Positions 53,190-62,167 are shown, counted from the stretch's first letter. The stretch: 64,000 nt of DNA from an uncultured Acetatifactor sp. (GCA_947627115.1 CANQUQ010000002.1:186001-250000); one strand, 5' to 3'. Numbers and translations are program-made. Notes: generated from the sequence alone by a model not told the origin.

Positions 53190-54725
53190 TCAGTCCCGAA
53201 ATAATACACGCTTTCTCTCGATCATTTCCCCGATTCTCTCGATATATTGGGCAACTTCCTTCACATTCTCGCACCGCTCGATCAAGACGCTTTCCCCGCC
53301 GTCCTGAGCCGCCTGGTAACTGACTTTCTTGGAGATGCTCCCTGCACCTAATGCCACGATGGTCTGCACTTCCTCCATAATGAGAATGTTATAGAGCCCC
53401 AGCTTTCCTTCCCGCGCGTAGCCCACATTCTCAAAATTTCCGGACATATTCTTCTGCCGATAGAGGTAGTAAGGCACCAGTCCCAGCCTTCCTGCGCCCT
53501 GGGCCGCGATCTCCATGGTCTCATCGGTGTTCCGCAGCATGGAAACGCCGTTCTCCTGTATCCACTGATTGAGTCTGGAGGCCCGCTTGATGGCCAGAGA
53601 GTGCACGGTGAGGCTGTCCGGCCTCATCCGGACCACTCTGTCCACGGTATACTGCACGTCCTGTGCGGATTCTCCGGGAAGCCCCAGGATCAGATCCATG
53701 TTGATATTGTCGAAGCCCATCTCCCTTGCCAGGGCGAACGCCCGCTCCACCTGCTCCACGGACGCCTTCCGGCCGATCATGTCCAGCGTCTCCTGCTTCA
53801 TGGTCTGGGGATTGACGGAAATGCGGCTCACACCGTGGTCATACAGCTCCTTCAGCTTTTCCTCCGTGATGCTGTCCGCCCGTCCGGCCTCCACGGTAAA
53901 CTCCTGTACCGACGAAAAGTCAAAACGCTCCTGCAGCGCCGAAAGCAGCCTGTCCAGCTGTCCCGGCTCCAGCGTGGTGGGCGTGCCGCCGCCGATATAA
54001 ACGCTGTCCAATATCTTTCCCTTCATGAGCTCTGCCGTAAGTTCCATCTCCCGGATCAGGCAGTCGATATATTTTTCCACCAAGTTCCTGTATCCTGCAA
54101 TGGGAAAGGAGGTGAAGGAACAGTACATACATGTTGTGGGACAGAATGGAATCCCTAGGTACAGACTGTAGCCGTCCCGATAGTGTATGCCGGCAAGAAG
54201 CCTTCTCTCCCGCTTCGCTATATCCAGTGCAAGCTCGGCCTTCTCCGTGCTCACATAGTGATTCTGTCTGTAATAATCCAGAATGAACCGGTCGCTCCTG
54301 CTCTGTTCCAGCATGCCGTAGGCAATCTTGGTGGGCCTGATGCCCGTGAGGTTCCCCCAGGGCAGGACTTTCCCCGTGGCGTGGTGAAGCAGTGCGTAAA
54401 GGTATCTTTTAAAACCGTCCTTGAAGCCTCTGCTCCAGATCTCCTCCAGGACCGCGTCCCGTTCGCCGTCCTCCTTCCCTTCCGGAAGAGCCAAGGCTTC
54501 CTTTTCCTTCACAGGATCATAAAGGGAATGTTCGCCGTCCATGACGAACTCCGCCACATCGTCCTTAATCTCTATCCGAAGCCGCGCCTGTCCCGAAAGC
54601 CGGCGGCGGGTGTTCTCCCGTGTGGCGGGCGTCAGGACCTGTACCTGCTCCTCCGGGTAAAAAGCCCTCACAAGAGCCTGCACATCATATTCAAAATTTT
54701 CTCTGTTCAAATCAACGATAAACAT
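53190..54725 (-). CDS. hemZ: Coproporphyrinogen III dehydrogenase HemZ (oxygen-independent, radical SAM)
   Basis: This 511-residue radical-SAM protein of the HemZ type carries the cluster motif CPTTCMYCSF near residue 197, followed by IGGGTPTTL (HemN-like glycine motif) and SVNPQTM. The N-terminal ~180 residues form the HemZ-specific domain with LPWGNLTGIRPTKIA. In the family it acts in anaerobic tetrapyrrole synthesis, though some clostridial members may have other roles. It lies 11 nt after the MBL hydrolase gene in the apt-rel-MBL-hemZ string. Confidence 0.93.
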   Translation of the reverse strand: MFIVDLNRENFEYDVQALVRAFYPEEQVQVLTPATRENTRRRLSGQARLRIEIKDDVAEFVMDGEHSLYDPVKEKEALALPEGKEDGERDAVLEEIWSRGFKDGFKRYLYALLHHATGKVLPWGNLTGIRPTKIAYGMLEQSRSDRFILDYYRQNHYVSTEKAELALDIAKRERRLLAGIHYRDGYSLYLGIPFCPTTCMYCSFTSFPIAGYRNLVEKYIDCLIREMELTAELMKGKILDSVYIGGGTPTTLEPGQLDRLLSALQERFDFSSVQEFTVEAGRADSITEEKLKELYDHGVSRISVNPQTMKQETLDMIGRKASVEQVERAFALAREMGFDNINMDLILGLPGESAQDVQYTVDRVVRMRPDSLTVHSLAIKRASRLNQWIQENGVSMLRNTDETMEIAAQGAGRLGLVPYYLYRQKNMSGNFENVGYAREGKLGLYNILIMEEVQTIVALGAGSISKKVSYQAAQDGGESVLIERCENVKEVAQYIERIGEMIERKRVLFRD

Positions 54726-54736
54726 ATAAATGACCT

Positions 54737-55408
54737 TCAGTCCGCTATGGCACAGAACGGATTATATCTCTTCTCATGCCCTATGGTGGTACTGTCGCCG
54801 TGTCCGGGATATACCGTCGTCTCGTCCGGGAGAACGAACAGCTTTTCCTGAACGGAGCGCACCAGCGTGCTCATGCTGCCCGTAGGGAAATCCGTTCTGC
54901 CCACGGATTCCTGAAAGAGCGTATCGCCCGCAACCAGTATGCCTGCCTCCGCCACGTAATAACAGCAGCCGCCCTCCGTATGTCCCGGCGTTGCGATGAC
55001 CTTGATCTTGATTCCTGCGAGATCCAGCTCCTGGCCGTCCTTCACATATATATCCGCATAGGTGCTGCAGGGGCGTCCCGTCTGCCCGGAGACGTTCCTG
55101 TCCGGATCCTTTAAAAGCTCCCGTTCCCCCTCACAGGCGTACACCGGCACCGGCTCACGGCCGTCTGCCTCCGCGGCTGCATTGGCCGCGTCCCGCAGGG
55201 CATCAAGGCCCCAGATATGATCAAAATGCCCGTGGGTGAGCAGGATGCCCGTCACGGTGAATCCGTTCTTTTGCAGCGCCTTGTAGATTTCCGCACCGTG
55301 GTCCCCAGGATCCACCACCACCGTCTCACTGCTTCCCTCTCTGTACAGAAAATAACAGTTGGTCTGTATGCTTCCCATCACCATGCGGCCGATCTTGATA
55401 TCCGCCAT
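54737..55408 (-). CDS. MBL-fold hydrolase (glyoxalase II-like)
   Basis: This 223-residue metallo-beta-lactamase-fold protein has the THGHFDHIWG metal motif near residue 57, the late PGHTEGG ligand and a GDTLF block near 155. The compact size and lack of the glyoxalase C-terminal domain fit the YcbL/hydroxyacylglutathione hydrolase-like group regularly encoded between rel and hemZ. AAAGGAAA precedes ATG 55408; the frame continues upstream without a ribosome site. It may be involved in thioester or methylglyoxal detoxification, but activity is not proven. Confidence 0.92.
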   Translation of the reverse strand: MADIKIGRMVMGSIQTNCYFLYREGSSETVVVDPGDHGAEIYKALQKNGFTVTGILLTHGHFDHIWGLDALRDAANAAAEADGREPVPVYACEGERELLKDPDRNVSGQTGRPCSTYADIYVKDGQELDLAGIKIKVIATPGHTEGGCCYYVAEAGILVAGDTLFQESVGRTDFPTGSMSTLVRSVQEKLFVLPDETTVYPGHGDSTTIGHEKRYNPFCAIAD

Positions 55409-55497
55409 AATCCGATTTCCTTTCCCGATGTTTTTTCTGCTGTCCCTGCAGTCTCCCGCATTGCACGGCTCCGCCGTCCAAAATTTTCCCAAGCTGA

Positions 55498-55631
55498 TCA
55501 GCCGGCAATCAACATATGCCGCGTGCAGACTGTCCGCCGTTCAAAACGTCTCCGCGCTCTTCAGCCGGCAGTCAACATATGCCGCGTGCAGACTGTCCGC
55601 CGTTCAAAACGTCTCCGCGCTCTTCAGCCGG
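55498..55631. repeat. 63-bp tandem duplication next to rel stop
   Basis: Copy 1 at 55498-55560 and copy 2 at 55561-55623 are nearly identical (one mismatch seen, AATCAAC versus AGTCAAC), and a third begins with TCAGCCGG at 55624. The first eight bases of each unit equal the end of the rel gene including its stop codon, so the unit starts at the rel C-terminus. A more decayed copy is discernible at about 55440-55497. It lies in the 215-nt gap between rel and the MBL hydrolase. Confidence 0.88.
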
Positions 55632-57927
55632 TCGTCCTCTCGATATCCCGCACGCTTTCGATCCCTCTGATTTTTTCGATCACCCGGTTCAGCTCCTCCC
55701 GGCTCCCGATCTCAAAGGTGGTCTGCAGGGTGGCAAGACCCTGCTTGCTGGTCTTGGTGTTCATGGAGAGAATATTGATGTTCCTCTCCGTGAGCGCCTT
55801 GGAGATATCTGCCAGCAGACCGTTGCGGTTGTCGGCATAGATCACGATCTCCGCAACGTATTTTTCATCCGTGTTCTCAGGCGCCTGCCATTCCGCATCG
55901 ATCAGTCTTGCCCTCTCGATCTCAGGCAGATTCATCATATTCACACAGTCGGTGCGGTGGATGGACACGCCCCTTCCCCTGGTGACGAATCCGACGATCT
56001 CATCTCCCGGCACAGGAGAACAGCATTTGGAGAAACGCACCGACAGATCTGCAATCCCCTTTACCACAATACCGCTCCGGCCCTTTCTCGGAGCCATCTT
56101 TGCCAGATTTGCGCTTCCTGCCTCCGCAATGCTCTGCAGGACCTCCTCGTTGGTCATTTCCTTCCTATGGTCCCTGTCGTAGAGCTCCTGCATCTTGTTG
56201 ACGATCTGGCCCTCCTTCAGGGCTCCGTGCCCGATGGCCGCCAACACCGGCTCCCAGTCCTTAAAGCCGTACTTGCGCATGATGACTTCCATGTATTCCG
56301 TCTTCATCAACTCCGGAAGATTGATGCCCCTGGCCTTACAGTAGGCGCTCAAAAGCTCCTTGCCCCTGGCAATGTTATCCTCCTTCAGTTCGTTTTTGAA
56401 CCACTGATTGATCTTGTTCTTTGCCTGAGTGCTCTTGACCACATTCAGCCAGTCACGGCTGGGGCCCTTGGAATTCTGAGAGGTGATGATCTCGATCCTG
56501 TCACCGTTCTTGATCTCGTAGTCTATCGTCACCAGCCGCCCGTTCACTCTGGCTCCTACCATTTTGTTCCCCACGGCAGTGTGGATATTATATGCAAAGT
56601 CGATAGGCGTGGATCCTGCAGGCAGATTTCTCACCTCGCCGGTGGGCGTAAAGCAATACACATTGTCCGCGAACAGATCCAGATCGCTCTTGAGCAGGTT
56701 CATGAATTCCTTGTTGTCGGACATGTCGCGCTGCCACTCCAGGATCTGGCGCAGCCATACCAGCTTTTCCTCCTCTCTGCCCTCCACATGCTTGCCGTCG
56801 GCGGCCTCCTTGTATTTCCAGTGGGCAGCGATGCCGTACTCGGCAGCCTTGTGCATTTCAAAGGTCCTGATCTGTATCTCGAAGGGCTGACCGGTACTGC
56901 CGATCAGCGTGGTGTGAAGAGACTGATACATGTTTGCCTTTGGCATGGCGATGTAATCCTTGAAACGTCCCGGTATGGGCTTATACATCTCATGGATCAC
57001 GCCCAGCGCCGCATAACAGTCCTTCACCGTATCCACGATGATGCGGACTGCGAACAGATCGTATATCTGATCCAATGTCTTATTCTGATTCAACATCTTT
57101 TTGTAGATGCTGAAAAAATGCTTTACACGGCCGTCGATCTTAGCCTTGATGCCGGCGTTCTCAATATGCTCCCTCACCTCGTCCACGATGCTCTGGATGT
57201 ATTTTTCGCGGACGCTTTTGCGGACTGCGATCCGTTCTACCAGATCATAGTATATCTCCGGCTCCAGATATTTCAGGGACAGATCGTCCAGCTCCGTCTT
57301 AATTTTGCTGATGCCAAGCCTGTGGGCGATGGGACAGTAGATCTCCAGAGTCTCTTTGGCAATGCGCTGCTGACTTTCCTGCTTCTGATATTTCAGAGTG
57401 CGCATATTGTGCAGACGGTCAGCCAGCTTAATCATGATAACGCGGATATCCTTCGCCATGGCCAGGAACATCTTTCTCAGATTTTCCGCCTGCATCTCCA
57501 GTTTGGCATCCGGCTGATCGCTTCCTCCGGACAGGGGAATCTTTTCCAGCTTGGTGACGCCGTCCACAAGCAGCGCCACATCCTCGCCGAACTCTCTGAT
57601 CAGATCCTCCTCCGTCATGACGGTATCCTCCACCACATCGTGAAGAATTCCGGCAACGATCGTCTCTTTATCCAGCTCCAGATCTGCCAGAATGATGGCG
57701 ACGTTCAGCGGATGGATGATATAAGGTTCCCCGGACTTTCGAAGCTGATTCCTGTGCGCCTCGCTTGCCACCCTGTAAGCCTTCTCGATCATGGAAATAT
57801 CGTCGCTGGGATGATATTTTTGCACACGGCGAATAAGCTCCTGATAGAGCTCCTCCGGATTCACGAACTCATGTGATTTACTTATTTTTCCATCGTCAAA
57901 AATGACTTCGCCTTTCTCTTCTGACAT
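55624..57927 (-). CDS. rel: Bifunctional (p)ppGpp synthetase/hydrolase Rel
   Basis: This long RSH protein of 767 residues controls the stringent response. Its order is an HD hydrolase domain (HDVVEDTVM, active in (p)ppGpp breakdown), a synthetase domain (GRFKDYIAMPKANMYQSLHTT), TGS (CFTPTGEVRNLPAGST), helical/zinc-finger region (KCCSPVPGD) and C-terminal ACT domain. Two candidate starts exist: ATG 57939 sits right against AAGGAG, while ATG 57927 is 13 nt away. The latter gives MSEEKGE and is preferred. It is flanked by apt upstream and the MBL hydrolase downstream, the standard Firmicutes order. Confidence 0.96.
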   Translation of the reverse strand: MSEEKGEVIFDDGKISKSHEFVNPEELYQELIRRVQKYHPSDDISMIEKAYRVASEAHRNQLRKSGEPYIIHPLNVAIILADLELDKETIVAGILHDVVEDTVMTEEDLIREFGEDVALLVDGVTKLEKIPLSGGSDQPDAKLEMQAENLRKMFLAMAKDIRVIMIKLADRLHNMRTLKYQKQESQQRIAKETLEIYCPIAHRLGISKIKTELDDLSLKYLEPEIYYDLVERIAVRKSVREKYIQSIVDEVREHIENAGIKAKIDGRVKHFFSIYKKMLNQNKTLDQIYDLFAVRIIVDTVKDCYAALGVIHEMYKPIPGRFKDYIAMPKANMYQSLHTTLIGSTGQPFEIQIRTFEMHKAAEYGIAAHWKYKEAADGKHVEGREEEKLVWLRQILEWQRDMSDNKEFMNLLKSDLDLFADNVYCFTPTGEVRNLPAGSTPIDFAYNIHTAVGNKMVGARVNGRLVTIDYEIKNGDRIEIITSQNSKGPSRDWLNVVKSTQAKNKINQWFKNELKEDNIARGKELLSAYCKARGINLPELMKTEYMEVIMRKYGFKDWEPVLAAIGHGALKEGQIVNKMQELYDRDHRKEMTNEEVLQSIAEAGSANLAKMAPRKGRSGIVVKGIADLSVRFSKCCSPVPGDEIVGFVTRGRGVSIHRTDCVNMMNLPEIERARLIDAEWQAPENTDEKYVAEIVIYADNRNGLLADISKALTERNINILSMNTKTSKQGLATLQTTFEIGSREELNRVIEKIRGIESVRDIERTTG

Positions 57928-58008
57928 ATATCGCTTCATACTCCTTCAGTCACAGCTGATCAAGCACGATCTTTATCCGCATATCATGTCCGGACGAACA
58001 TTCCACCC

Positions 58009-58533
58009 TTACTTTCCGGGGTAGCAGATGGCAGAGTCAAGACGGTAGCCCTTAAGCCTTTCCCGTCCCTTCAGACCTGCCAGCTCCATCAGCACCACAA
58101 CGCCCGCCACGACGCCGCCGAGACTCTCGATCAGCTTGATCATGGCTTCGGTGGTCCCGCCGGTCGCGATCAGATCATCGACGATCAGGACCCTCTGGCC
58201 CGGCCTGATACTGTCCTTGTGCATTTCGATGGTAGCCTGACCGTACTCCAGGTCATAGGATACGGACACCGTCTCTCTGGGCAGCTTGCCCGCTTTACGG
58301 ATCAGCACAAAGGGCTTTTTATTATTATAGGCGATGGGGGTTCCAAATATAAATCCTCTGGATTCCGGTCCCGCCACAACGTCAAAATCCAGGTCCTTTA
58401 TTTTCTCCTGCATGGTGTCTATTGCCAGCTGCAGTCCGTCTGCGTCCTGCAAGACGCTGGTCACGTCCCGGAAAATAATTCCCTCCTCAGGAAAATCAGG
58501 GATGCTCCGTACATATTCTTCCAGTTTTTTCAT
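58009..58533 (-). CDS. apt: Adenine phosphoribosyltransferase
   Basis: This 174-residue purine-salvage enzyme converts adenine and PRPP to AMP. It has the PRPP-binding motif VLIVDDLIATGGT near residue 117 and the N-terminal FPEEGIIFRDV motif that defines Apt. Its ATG overlaps the stop of the CBS gene upstream (ATGA). Placement before rel is the usual arrangement, linking purine supply to stringent control. Normal length. Confidence 0.97.
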   Translation of the reverse strand: MKKLEEYVRSIPDFPEEGIIFRDVTSVLQDADGLQLAIDTMQEKIKDLDFDVVAGPESRGFIFGTPIAYNNKKPFVLIRKAGKLPRETVSVSYDLEYGQATIEMHKDSIRPGQRVLIVDDLIATGGTTEAMIKLIESLGGVVAGVVVLMELAGLKGRERLKGYRLDSAICYPGK

Positions 58534-58952
58534 TGTGTTTTCCTCTTTTTCTCCGCAAAATATTTAATGATCTCGCTGCGCGTAATAATTCCGATAAAAA
58601 CATTCCTGTCATCGATCACCGGCACGAAATTCTGGGTCTGAGCCTGCTCCAGCAGTGTCTCCATAGCCGTGTCGATGCAGACCGGTCTGACCTTACCGCC
58701 CTGCATAATGCTTCGGACGGTAGTGCTTTCCAGCCTCTTTGCGGATACATCCTCCGGCTTTTGATTATAATAGAGAATGTTCCACAAAAAATCGCCTTCA
58801 CTGATGACGCCAACATATCTGTCCTCCACGTCGATCACCGGAATGGCGTTATAGCCGCACCTGTACAGCTTTTCCAGTCCCTGTCTCAAGGTCATGCTGT
58901 CTCTGACGTATGAGACATCCGCTTTCGGCAATATAAATGATGCTATGTTCAC
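58530..58952 (-). CDS. CBS-domain pair protein
   Basis: This 140-residue stand-alone Bateman module has two CBS domains (YNAIPVIDVEDRYVGVISEGDF and FVPVIDDRNVFIGIITRSEI) joined by a helix. Such modules bind adenine nucleotides and regulate partners. It lies directly upstream of apt and overlaps its start, which fits a role in sensing purine nucleotides, although no effector domain is present. The frame allows ATG 58970, but GGAGGGAG places the start at GTG 58952. Confidence 0.88.
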   Translation of the reverse strand: MNIASFILPKADVSYVRDSMTLRQGLEKLYRCGYNAIPVIDVEDRYVGVISEGDFLWNILYYNQKPEDVSAKRLESTTVRSIMQGGKVRPVCIDTAMETLLEQAQTQNFVPVIDDRNVFIGIITRSEIIKYFAEKKRKTQ

Positions 58953-58988
58953 TGGTGTGCTCCCTCCCATATGCTGGCGCTGCGCATT

Positions 58989-59495
58989 TTACTTATTCCT
59001 GCCGCAGCACTTCTTGTACTTTTTGCCGCTGCCACAGGGGCAGGGATCGTTCGGGTAGATCTTCTCCTCCTTGACGATCGTGGTGGAAGACTTCTGCTCC
59101 TTGTAAAGAGCCTTCCGCTTCTCCTCGTCAAAAATATCGTTCCATTCCTCCAGATTGTAGAGCCAATCCGCCTGGGCCCCCACCATATTCTTGTACAGCA
59201 GCTCCTTGTCAAATCCGAGACTGACCTCCGTATCCTCCTCCATCTCCTCGATCGGATTCGGTTCTTTTAGGCTGTCATTGATGCCGTCCAGAAATCCTGT
59301 CATGGTGAGCACGGTGACGCCGTACTTTTCCGCCAGCTCCCTGACCGTGCCCTTCACCACCGTGTCAGGCTCCTTCAGCAGCTGGATATAGATCTCCTTT
59401 TCCTGCTCAAAATAGGCAGTCCACATCTGCTGCAGCTTGTCCTTGGGCATGTTCTCGTTATATGCCTGTTTTCTCCACTCTTCCAATAATGCCAT
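58989..59495 (-). CDS. SEC-C metal-binding motif protein
   Basis: This 168-residue soluble protein has a C-terminal SEC-C zinc motif ([15 protein letters not shown]). The N-terminal ~140 residues are helical and charged, with no other motif. SEC-C tails occur on SecA and on many small proteins, so export is not implied. ATG 59495 has AAGGA upstream; the open frame continues to 59600 without ribosome site. It leads the series CBS-apt-rel with a promoter at about 59580. Confidence 0.85.
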   Translation of the reverse strand: MALLEEWRKQAYNENMPKDKLQQMWTAYFEQEKEIYIQLLKEPDTVVKGTVRELAEKYGVTVLTMTGFLDGINDSLKEPNPIEEMEEDTEVSLGFDKELLYKNMVGAQADWLYNLEEWNDIFDEEKRKALYKEQKSSTTIVKEEKIYPNDPCPCGSGKKYKKCCGRNK

Positions 59496-59568
59496 GATCG
59501 CACCGTCCTTATCTTGATTACTGTTTCCGCATGGGCATGCACCTGCACGCCGCCGCATCATATTTGTA

Positions 59569-59597
59569 AGTATATAACAAATTTCAGCGCAAAACAA
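59569..59597 (-). promoter_or_regulatory. Predicted promoter of the SEC-C/CBS/apt/rel series
   Basis: On the minus strand TTGTTT (59597-59592), 17 bp, TATACT (59574-59569). The leader would be about 65 nt. Confidence 0.55.
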
Positions 59598-59599
59598 CA

Positions 59600-59754
59600 A
59601 TATGGCCTTAACAATTTTATAAATTTATGAACTTTATTTTTTTACACTGACCGCGTATATTTTTTTCGGTTCGGGTGAAACTATCTACTGTCAAGGAACC
59701 CCTCCTTTGATGAGACCAAAGAAAAAGATAATACTTAATCCTCCCCTTATAAAG
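59600..59754 (+). other. Intergenic stretch of unknown content (orphan transcript possible)
   Basis: No gene is seen between the SEC-C promoter and the terminator at 59755. A short hairpin CTTTG-N7-CAAAG is at about 59704-59720. A TTTGAT/TAATAC promoter-like pair (17-bp spacer) precedes the terminator, so a very short plus-strand RNA is possible. No known ncRNA family was recognised. Confidence 0.3.
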
Positions 59755-59793
59755 GTCCCCGGACTTGACAGAATCAGGTCCGGGGGCTTTTTT
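59755..59793 (+). terminator. Strong plus-strand intrinsic terminator without an upstream gene
   Basis: GTCCCCGGAC (59755-59764) pairs with GTCCGGGGGC (59778-59787), 10 bp with one wobble, followed by six T (59788-59793). The nearest upstream plus-strand gene is more than 8 kb away, so it either ends an unannotated small RNA or stops antisense read-through. Confidence 0.72.
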
Positions 59794-59819
59794 CTTGTCT
59801 GTGCGCCCTGAGAGCGGGG

Positions 59820-59848
59820 TTGTAAATCACAGGGAATCATGCTATGAT
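59820..59848 (+). promoter_or_regulatory. Predicted promoter of the small membrane-protein gene
   Basis: TTGTAA at 59820-59825, 17 bp, TATGAT at 59843-59848 with TGC just before it (extended -10). The gene at 59892 follows after about 40 nt. Confidence 0.62.
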
Positions 59849-59891
59849 GTAGACAGTTTTCCGATACCTGAGATAAGGAGATGACTGCGTG

Positions 59892-60176
59892 ATGGGAAAC
59901 AAAGCTCCCGACAGCGAAGTGAAAAAATCAAAGAAAAAGAAAACGGCCCGCCAGATCGTCGCAATGGCAGGCGTGATACTGCTGGCATTTCTGTATGTTA
60001 TTACACTGATCGTGGCCGTCTTCGACCGTTCCGACTCCGGCAAATGGTTCATGATCTGTATCTTCGCTACCGCCGCGGTCCCTCTGCTCATCTGGATCTA
60101 TACGTGGATGTACGGCAAGCTCACCGGGAAGCACACCATAGCGGATGCGGAACAGGTGCAGCAGGAAGAAAAATAA
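59892..60176 (+). CDS. Small two-helix membrane protein of unknown function
   Basis: This protein of about 94 residues has a Lys-rich cytoplasmic N-terminus (KKSKKKKTARQ), two hydrophobic helices (about 22-42 and 50-72) and a charged C-terminus. GGAG at 59877-59880 is 11 nt from ATG 59892 and 8 nt from an in-frame GTG at 59889, so the start could be either. It has its own promoter and lies alone on the plus strand, converging on the HAD gene. No family recognised. Confidence 0.7.
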   Translation: MGNKAPDSEVKKSKKKKTARQIVAMAGVILLAFLYVITLIVAVFDRSDSGKWFMICIFATAAVPLLIWIYTWMYGKLTGKHTIADAEQVQQEEK

Positions 60177-60183
60177 AATATCC

Positions 60184-60786
60184 CTACTGCACTCCCAGGG
60201 CAGCGAGCTCTGCCCGCGCCTGCGCCTGGTTCTCGAACACAATGCCGCAGAACCCCAGCCTTTTTGCAGCCTCCACATTCACCGCCGTGTCATCCAGGAA
60301 GACGCAGTCTCCGGCGTTGAGACCGTAACGGTTCAGGAGCAGTTCGTAGATCTCCGGCTCCGGCTTCACCACCCGCTCCTGAAAGGAGAGAATACCGCCG
60401 TCCGTATAGGGGATAAAGGCAAGCGAATCCGCACATTCCACATAGGCCTTAGCCGAATAGTTCGACAGATAATAAACTCCGTATCCCTTCTCCTTCAGTT
60501 CCCGGACCCAGGGAATCGCGTAATCTCTTGGCGTCACGATGCCGTGAATATCGTCGTAGGCGGCATGCAGCTCCTTTTCCAGCCCAGGATCCATCTTTAT
60601 AAATTCCTCCATCAGCTCCTCGCTGCTCAGCTCTCCACGGTCATACTCCTGCCAAACAGGATTCTCCACAGAGGCCCTGGCGATCCGCCCGATCGTTTCT
60701 TCATCGAAGCCCTTCTCCCTCAGAAAATCCCTCCAGCGAAAGTCTGTCAGCACATTTCCGATATCGAACACAATATTGCGTATCAT
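60184..60786 (-). CDS. HAD-superfamily phosphatase-like hydrolase
   Basis: This 200-residue HAD hydrolase has motif I VFDIGNVLT near residue 8 (nucleophile Asp; second acidic position is Gly as in the YihX-like subgroup), motif II YLSNYSA, motif III Lys in VKPEPEIYE and motif IV FLDDT. A helical cap lies between motif I and II. The substrate is probably a small phosphomonoester. The stop of purA overlaps an ATG at 60798; ATG 60786 with GAGAGGG just before is preferred. Cotranscription with purA is likely. Confidence 0.88.
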   Translation of the reverse strand: MIRNIVFDIGNVLTDFRWRDFLREKGFDEETIGRIARASVENPVWQEYDRGELSSEELMEEFIKMDPGLEKELHAAYDDIHGIVTPRDYAIPWVRELKEKGYGVYYLSNYSAKAYVECADSLAFIPYTDGGILSFQERVVKPEPEIYELLLNRYGLNAGDCVFLDDTAVNVEAAKRLGFCGIVFENQAQARAELAALGVQ

Positions 60787-60794
60787 TTTCCCTC

Positions 60795-62087
60795 TCATGC
60801 CTTTAGCGCGCTCTCTCTATAAATGATGTCGTCCCTGCCGGGTCCGTTGCTCACCATAGTGATGGGGTAGCCGATCCTGCTTTCGATGAACTCAATGTAC
60901 CTCCTGCAGTTTTCAGGGAGATCTCCGTAATTTCTGATGCCTCTGATATCACATTTCCAGCCGGGCAGCTTCTCCAGCACAGGCTTTGCCCTGTTCAGTC
61001 TCGAAGTCACCGGAAAGTCCGCCGTGACCTCCCCGTCGATCTCATATCCCACACAGACAGGGATCTCGTCCAGATATCCGAGCACATCCAGCACGGTGAA
61101 CGCCACATCCGTAGTTCCCTGCAGACGGCATCCGTACCTGGAGGCCACGCAGTCGAACCAGCCCACGCGTCTGGGCCTTCCCGTGGTGGCTCCGTACTCT
61201 CCTCCGTCGCCGCCTCTGCGCCGCAGTTCCTCGGCCTGGTCCCCGGACAGCTCCGAGACAAAAGCGCCCGCTCCCACCGCAGAGGAGTACGCCTTGCACA
61301 CGGTGACGATCTGCTGAATCTCATAGGGAGGCACTCCCGCGCCGATCGCGCCGTACGCGGCAAGCGTGGAGGAGGATGTCACCATAGGATAGATACCGTG
61401 GTCGGGATCCTTCAGGGTTCCCAGCTGTCCCTCCAGCAGCACCGTCTTTCCCTCCTTCAGAGCCTTGTCCAAAAAAGCGGACACATCTCCCACATAAGGA
61501 GCTATCATATCACGGTATTCGTGTAATATCTCCAGAAGCTGCGCCGGATCAATCAGCGGCTTGTGGTACAGATGTTCCAGGAGCACATTCTTCAGCTGAC
61601 AGGTCCGCTCCACCTTTTCCCGCAGCAGCTCCTCGTCGAAGAGCTCGCTGACCTGAAAACCGATCTTTGCATATTTATCGGAGTAAAAGGGCGCAATGCC
61701 GGACTTGGTCGAGCCGAAGGACTTGCCGCCCAGCCTCTCCTCCTCATACTGATCGAACAAAATATGATACGGCATAACGATCTGAGCCCTGTCGGACACC
61801 AATATTTTAGGTTGCGGCACATTCCTCTCAACGATGGACTTCAGCTCCCGGATGAGCTTGGGAATATCCAGGGCGACACCGTTGCCGATCACACTGGTGG
61901 TGTGGCCGTAAAAGACGCCCGACGGAAGTGTGTGCAGAGCAAATTTCCCGTAATTATTGACAATAGTGTGGCCCGCGTTGGCACCTCCCTGAAAGCGCAC
62001 TACAATATCCGCCTCCTGTGCCATCATATCCGTAATCTTACCCTTGCCCTCGTCGCCCCAATTGGCGCCCACGATTGCCTTGACCAT
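60795..62087 (-). CDS. purA: Adenylosuccinate synthetase
   Basis: This 430-residue enzyme makes adenylosuccinate from IMP, Asp and GTP, the first committed step to AMP. It has the glycine loop GANWGDEGKGK at residues 5-15, GGANAGHT near 35 and the C-terminal TTGRPRRVGWFD motif. ATG 62087 is preceded by GGAGGAAG, so the frame upstream to 62129 is excluded. A strong promoter lies 52 nt upstream, and a small CCGC-TTA-GCGG hairpin is in the leader. Placement near apt and CBS genes gives the region a purine theme. Confidence 0.97.
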   Translation of the reverse strand: MVKAIVGANWGDEGKGKITDMMAQEADIVVRFQGGANAGHTIVNNYGKFALHTLPSGVFYGHTTSVIGNGVALDIPKLIRELKSIVERNVPQPKILVSDRAQIVMPYHILFDQYEEERLGGKSFGSTKSGIAPFYSDKYAKIGFQVSELFDEELLREKVERTCQLKNVLLEHLYHKPLIDPAQLLEILHEYRDMIAPYVGDVSAFLDKALKEGKTVLLEGQLGTLKDPDHGIYPMVTSSSTLAAYGAIGAGVPPYEIQQIVTVCKAYSSAVGAGAFVSELSGDQAEELRRRGGDGGEYGATTGRPRRVGWFDCVASRYGCRLQGTTDVAFTVLDVLGYLDEIPVCVGYEIDGEVTADFPVTSRLNRAKPVLEKLPGWKCDIRGIRNYGDLPENCRRYIEFIESRIGYPITMVSNGPGRDDIIYRESALKA

Positions 62088-62138
62088 ACGACTTCCTCCG
62101 TTTCCCGCCGCTAAGCGGTTAAATTTCAATGCAGTATA

Positions 62139-62167
62139 AGTATAACATAAATGTTTTCATAAGTAAA
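62139..62167 (-). promoter_or_regulatory. Predicted extended -10 promoter of purA
   Basis: On the minus strand TTTACT (62167-62162), 17 bp, TATACT (62144-62139) with TGT just upstream of the -10 box. No purine-repressor or riboswitch pattern was recognised in the 50-nt leader. Confidence 0.62.

Noticed and set aside
55498-55631. Could the 63-bp repeat be CRISPR or an IS end?
   Set aside because: There are no spacers, transposase or inverted ends; it starts with the rel stop codon, so it is a local tandem duplication.
55516-57876. A 786-codon plus-strand open frame opposite rel
   Set aside because: It is an antisense shadow of the rel gene; the product has no domain pattern and no ribosome site, while the minus-strand gene has all RSH domains.
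59704-59725. Hammerhead-like GATGAGA word
   Set aside because: The required second core segment and three-stem layout are absent.
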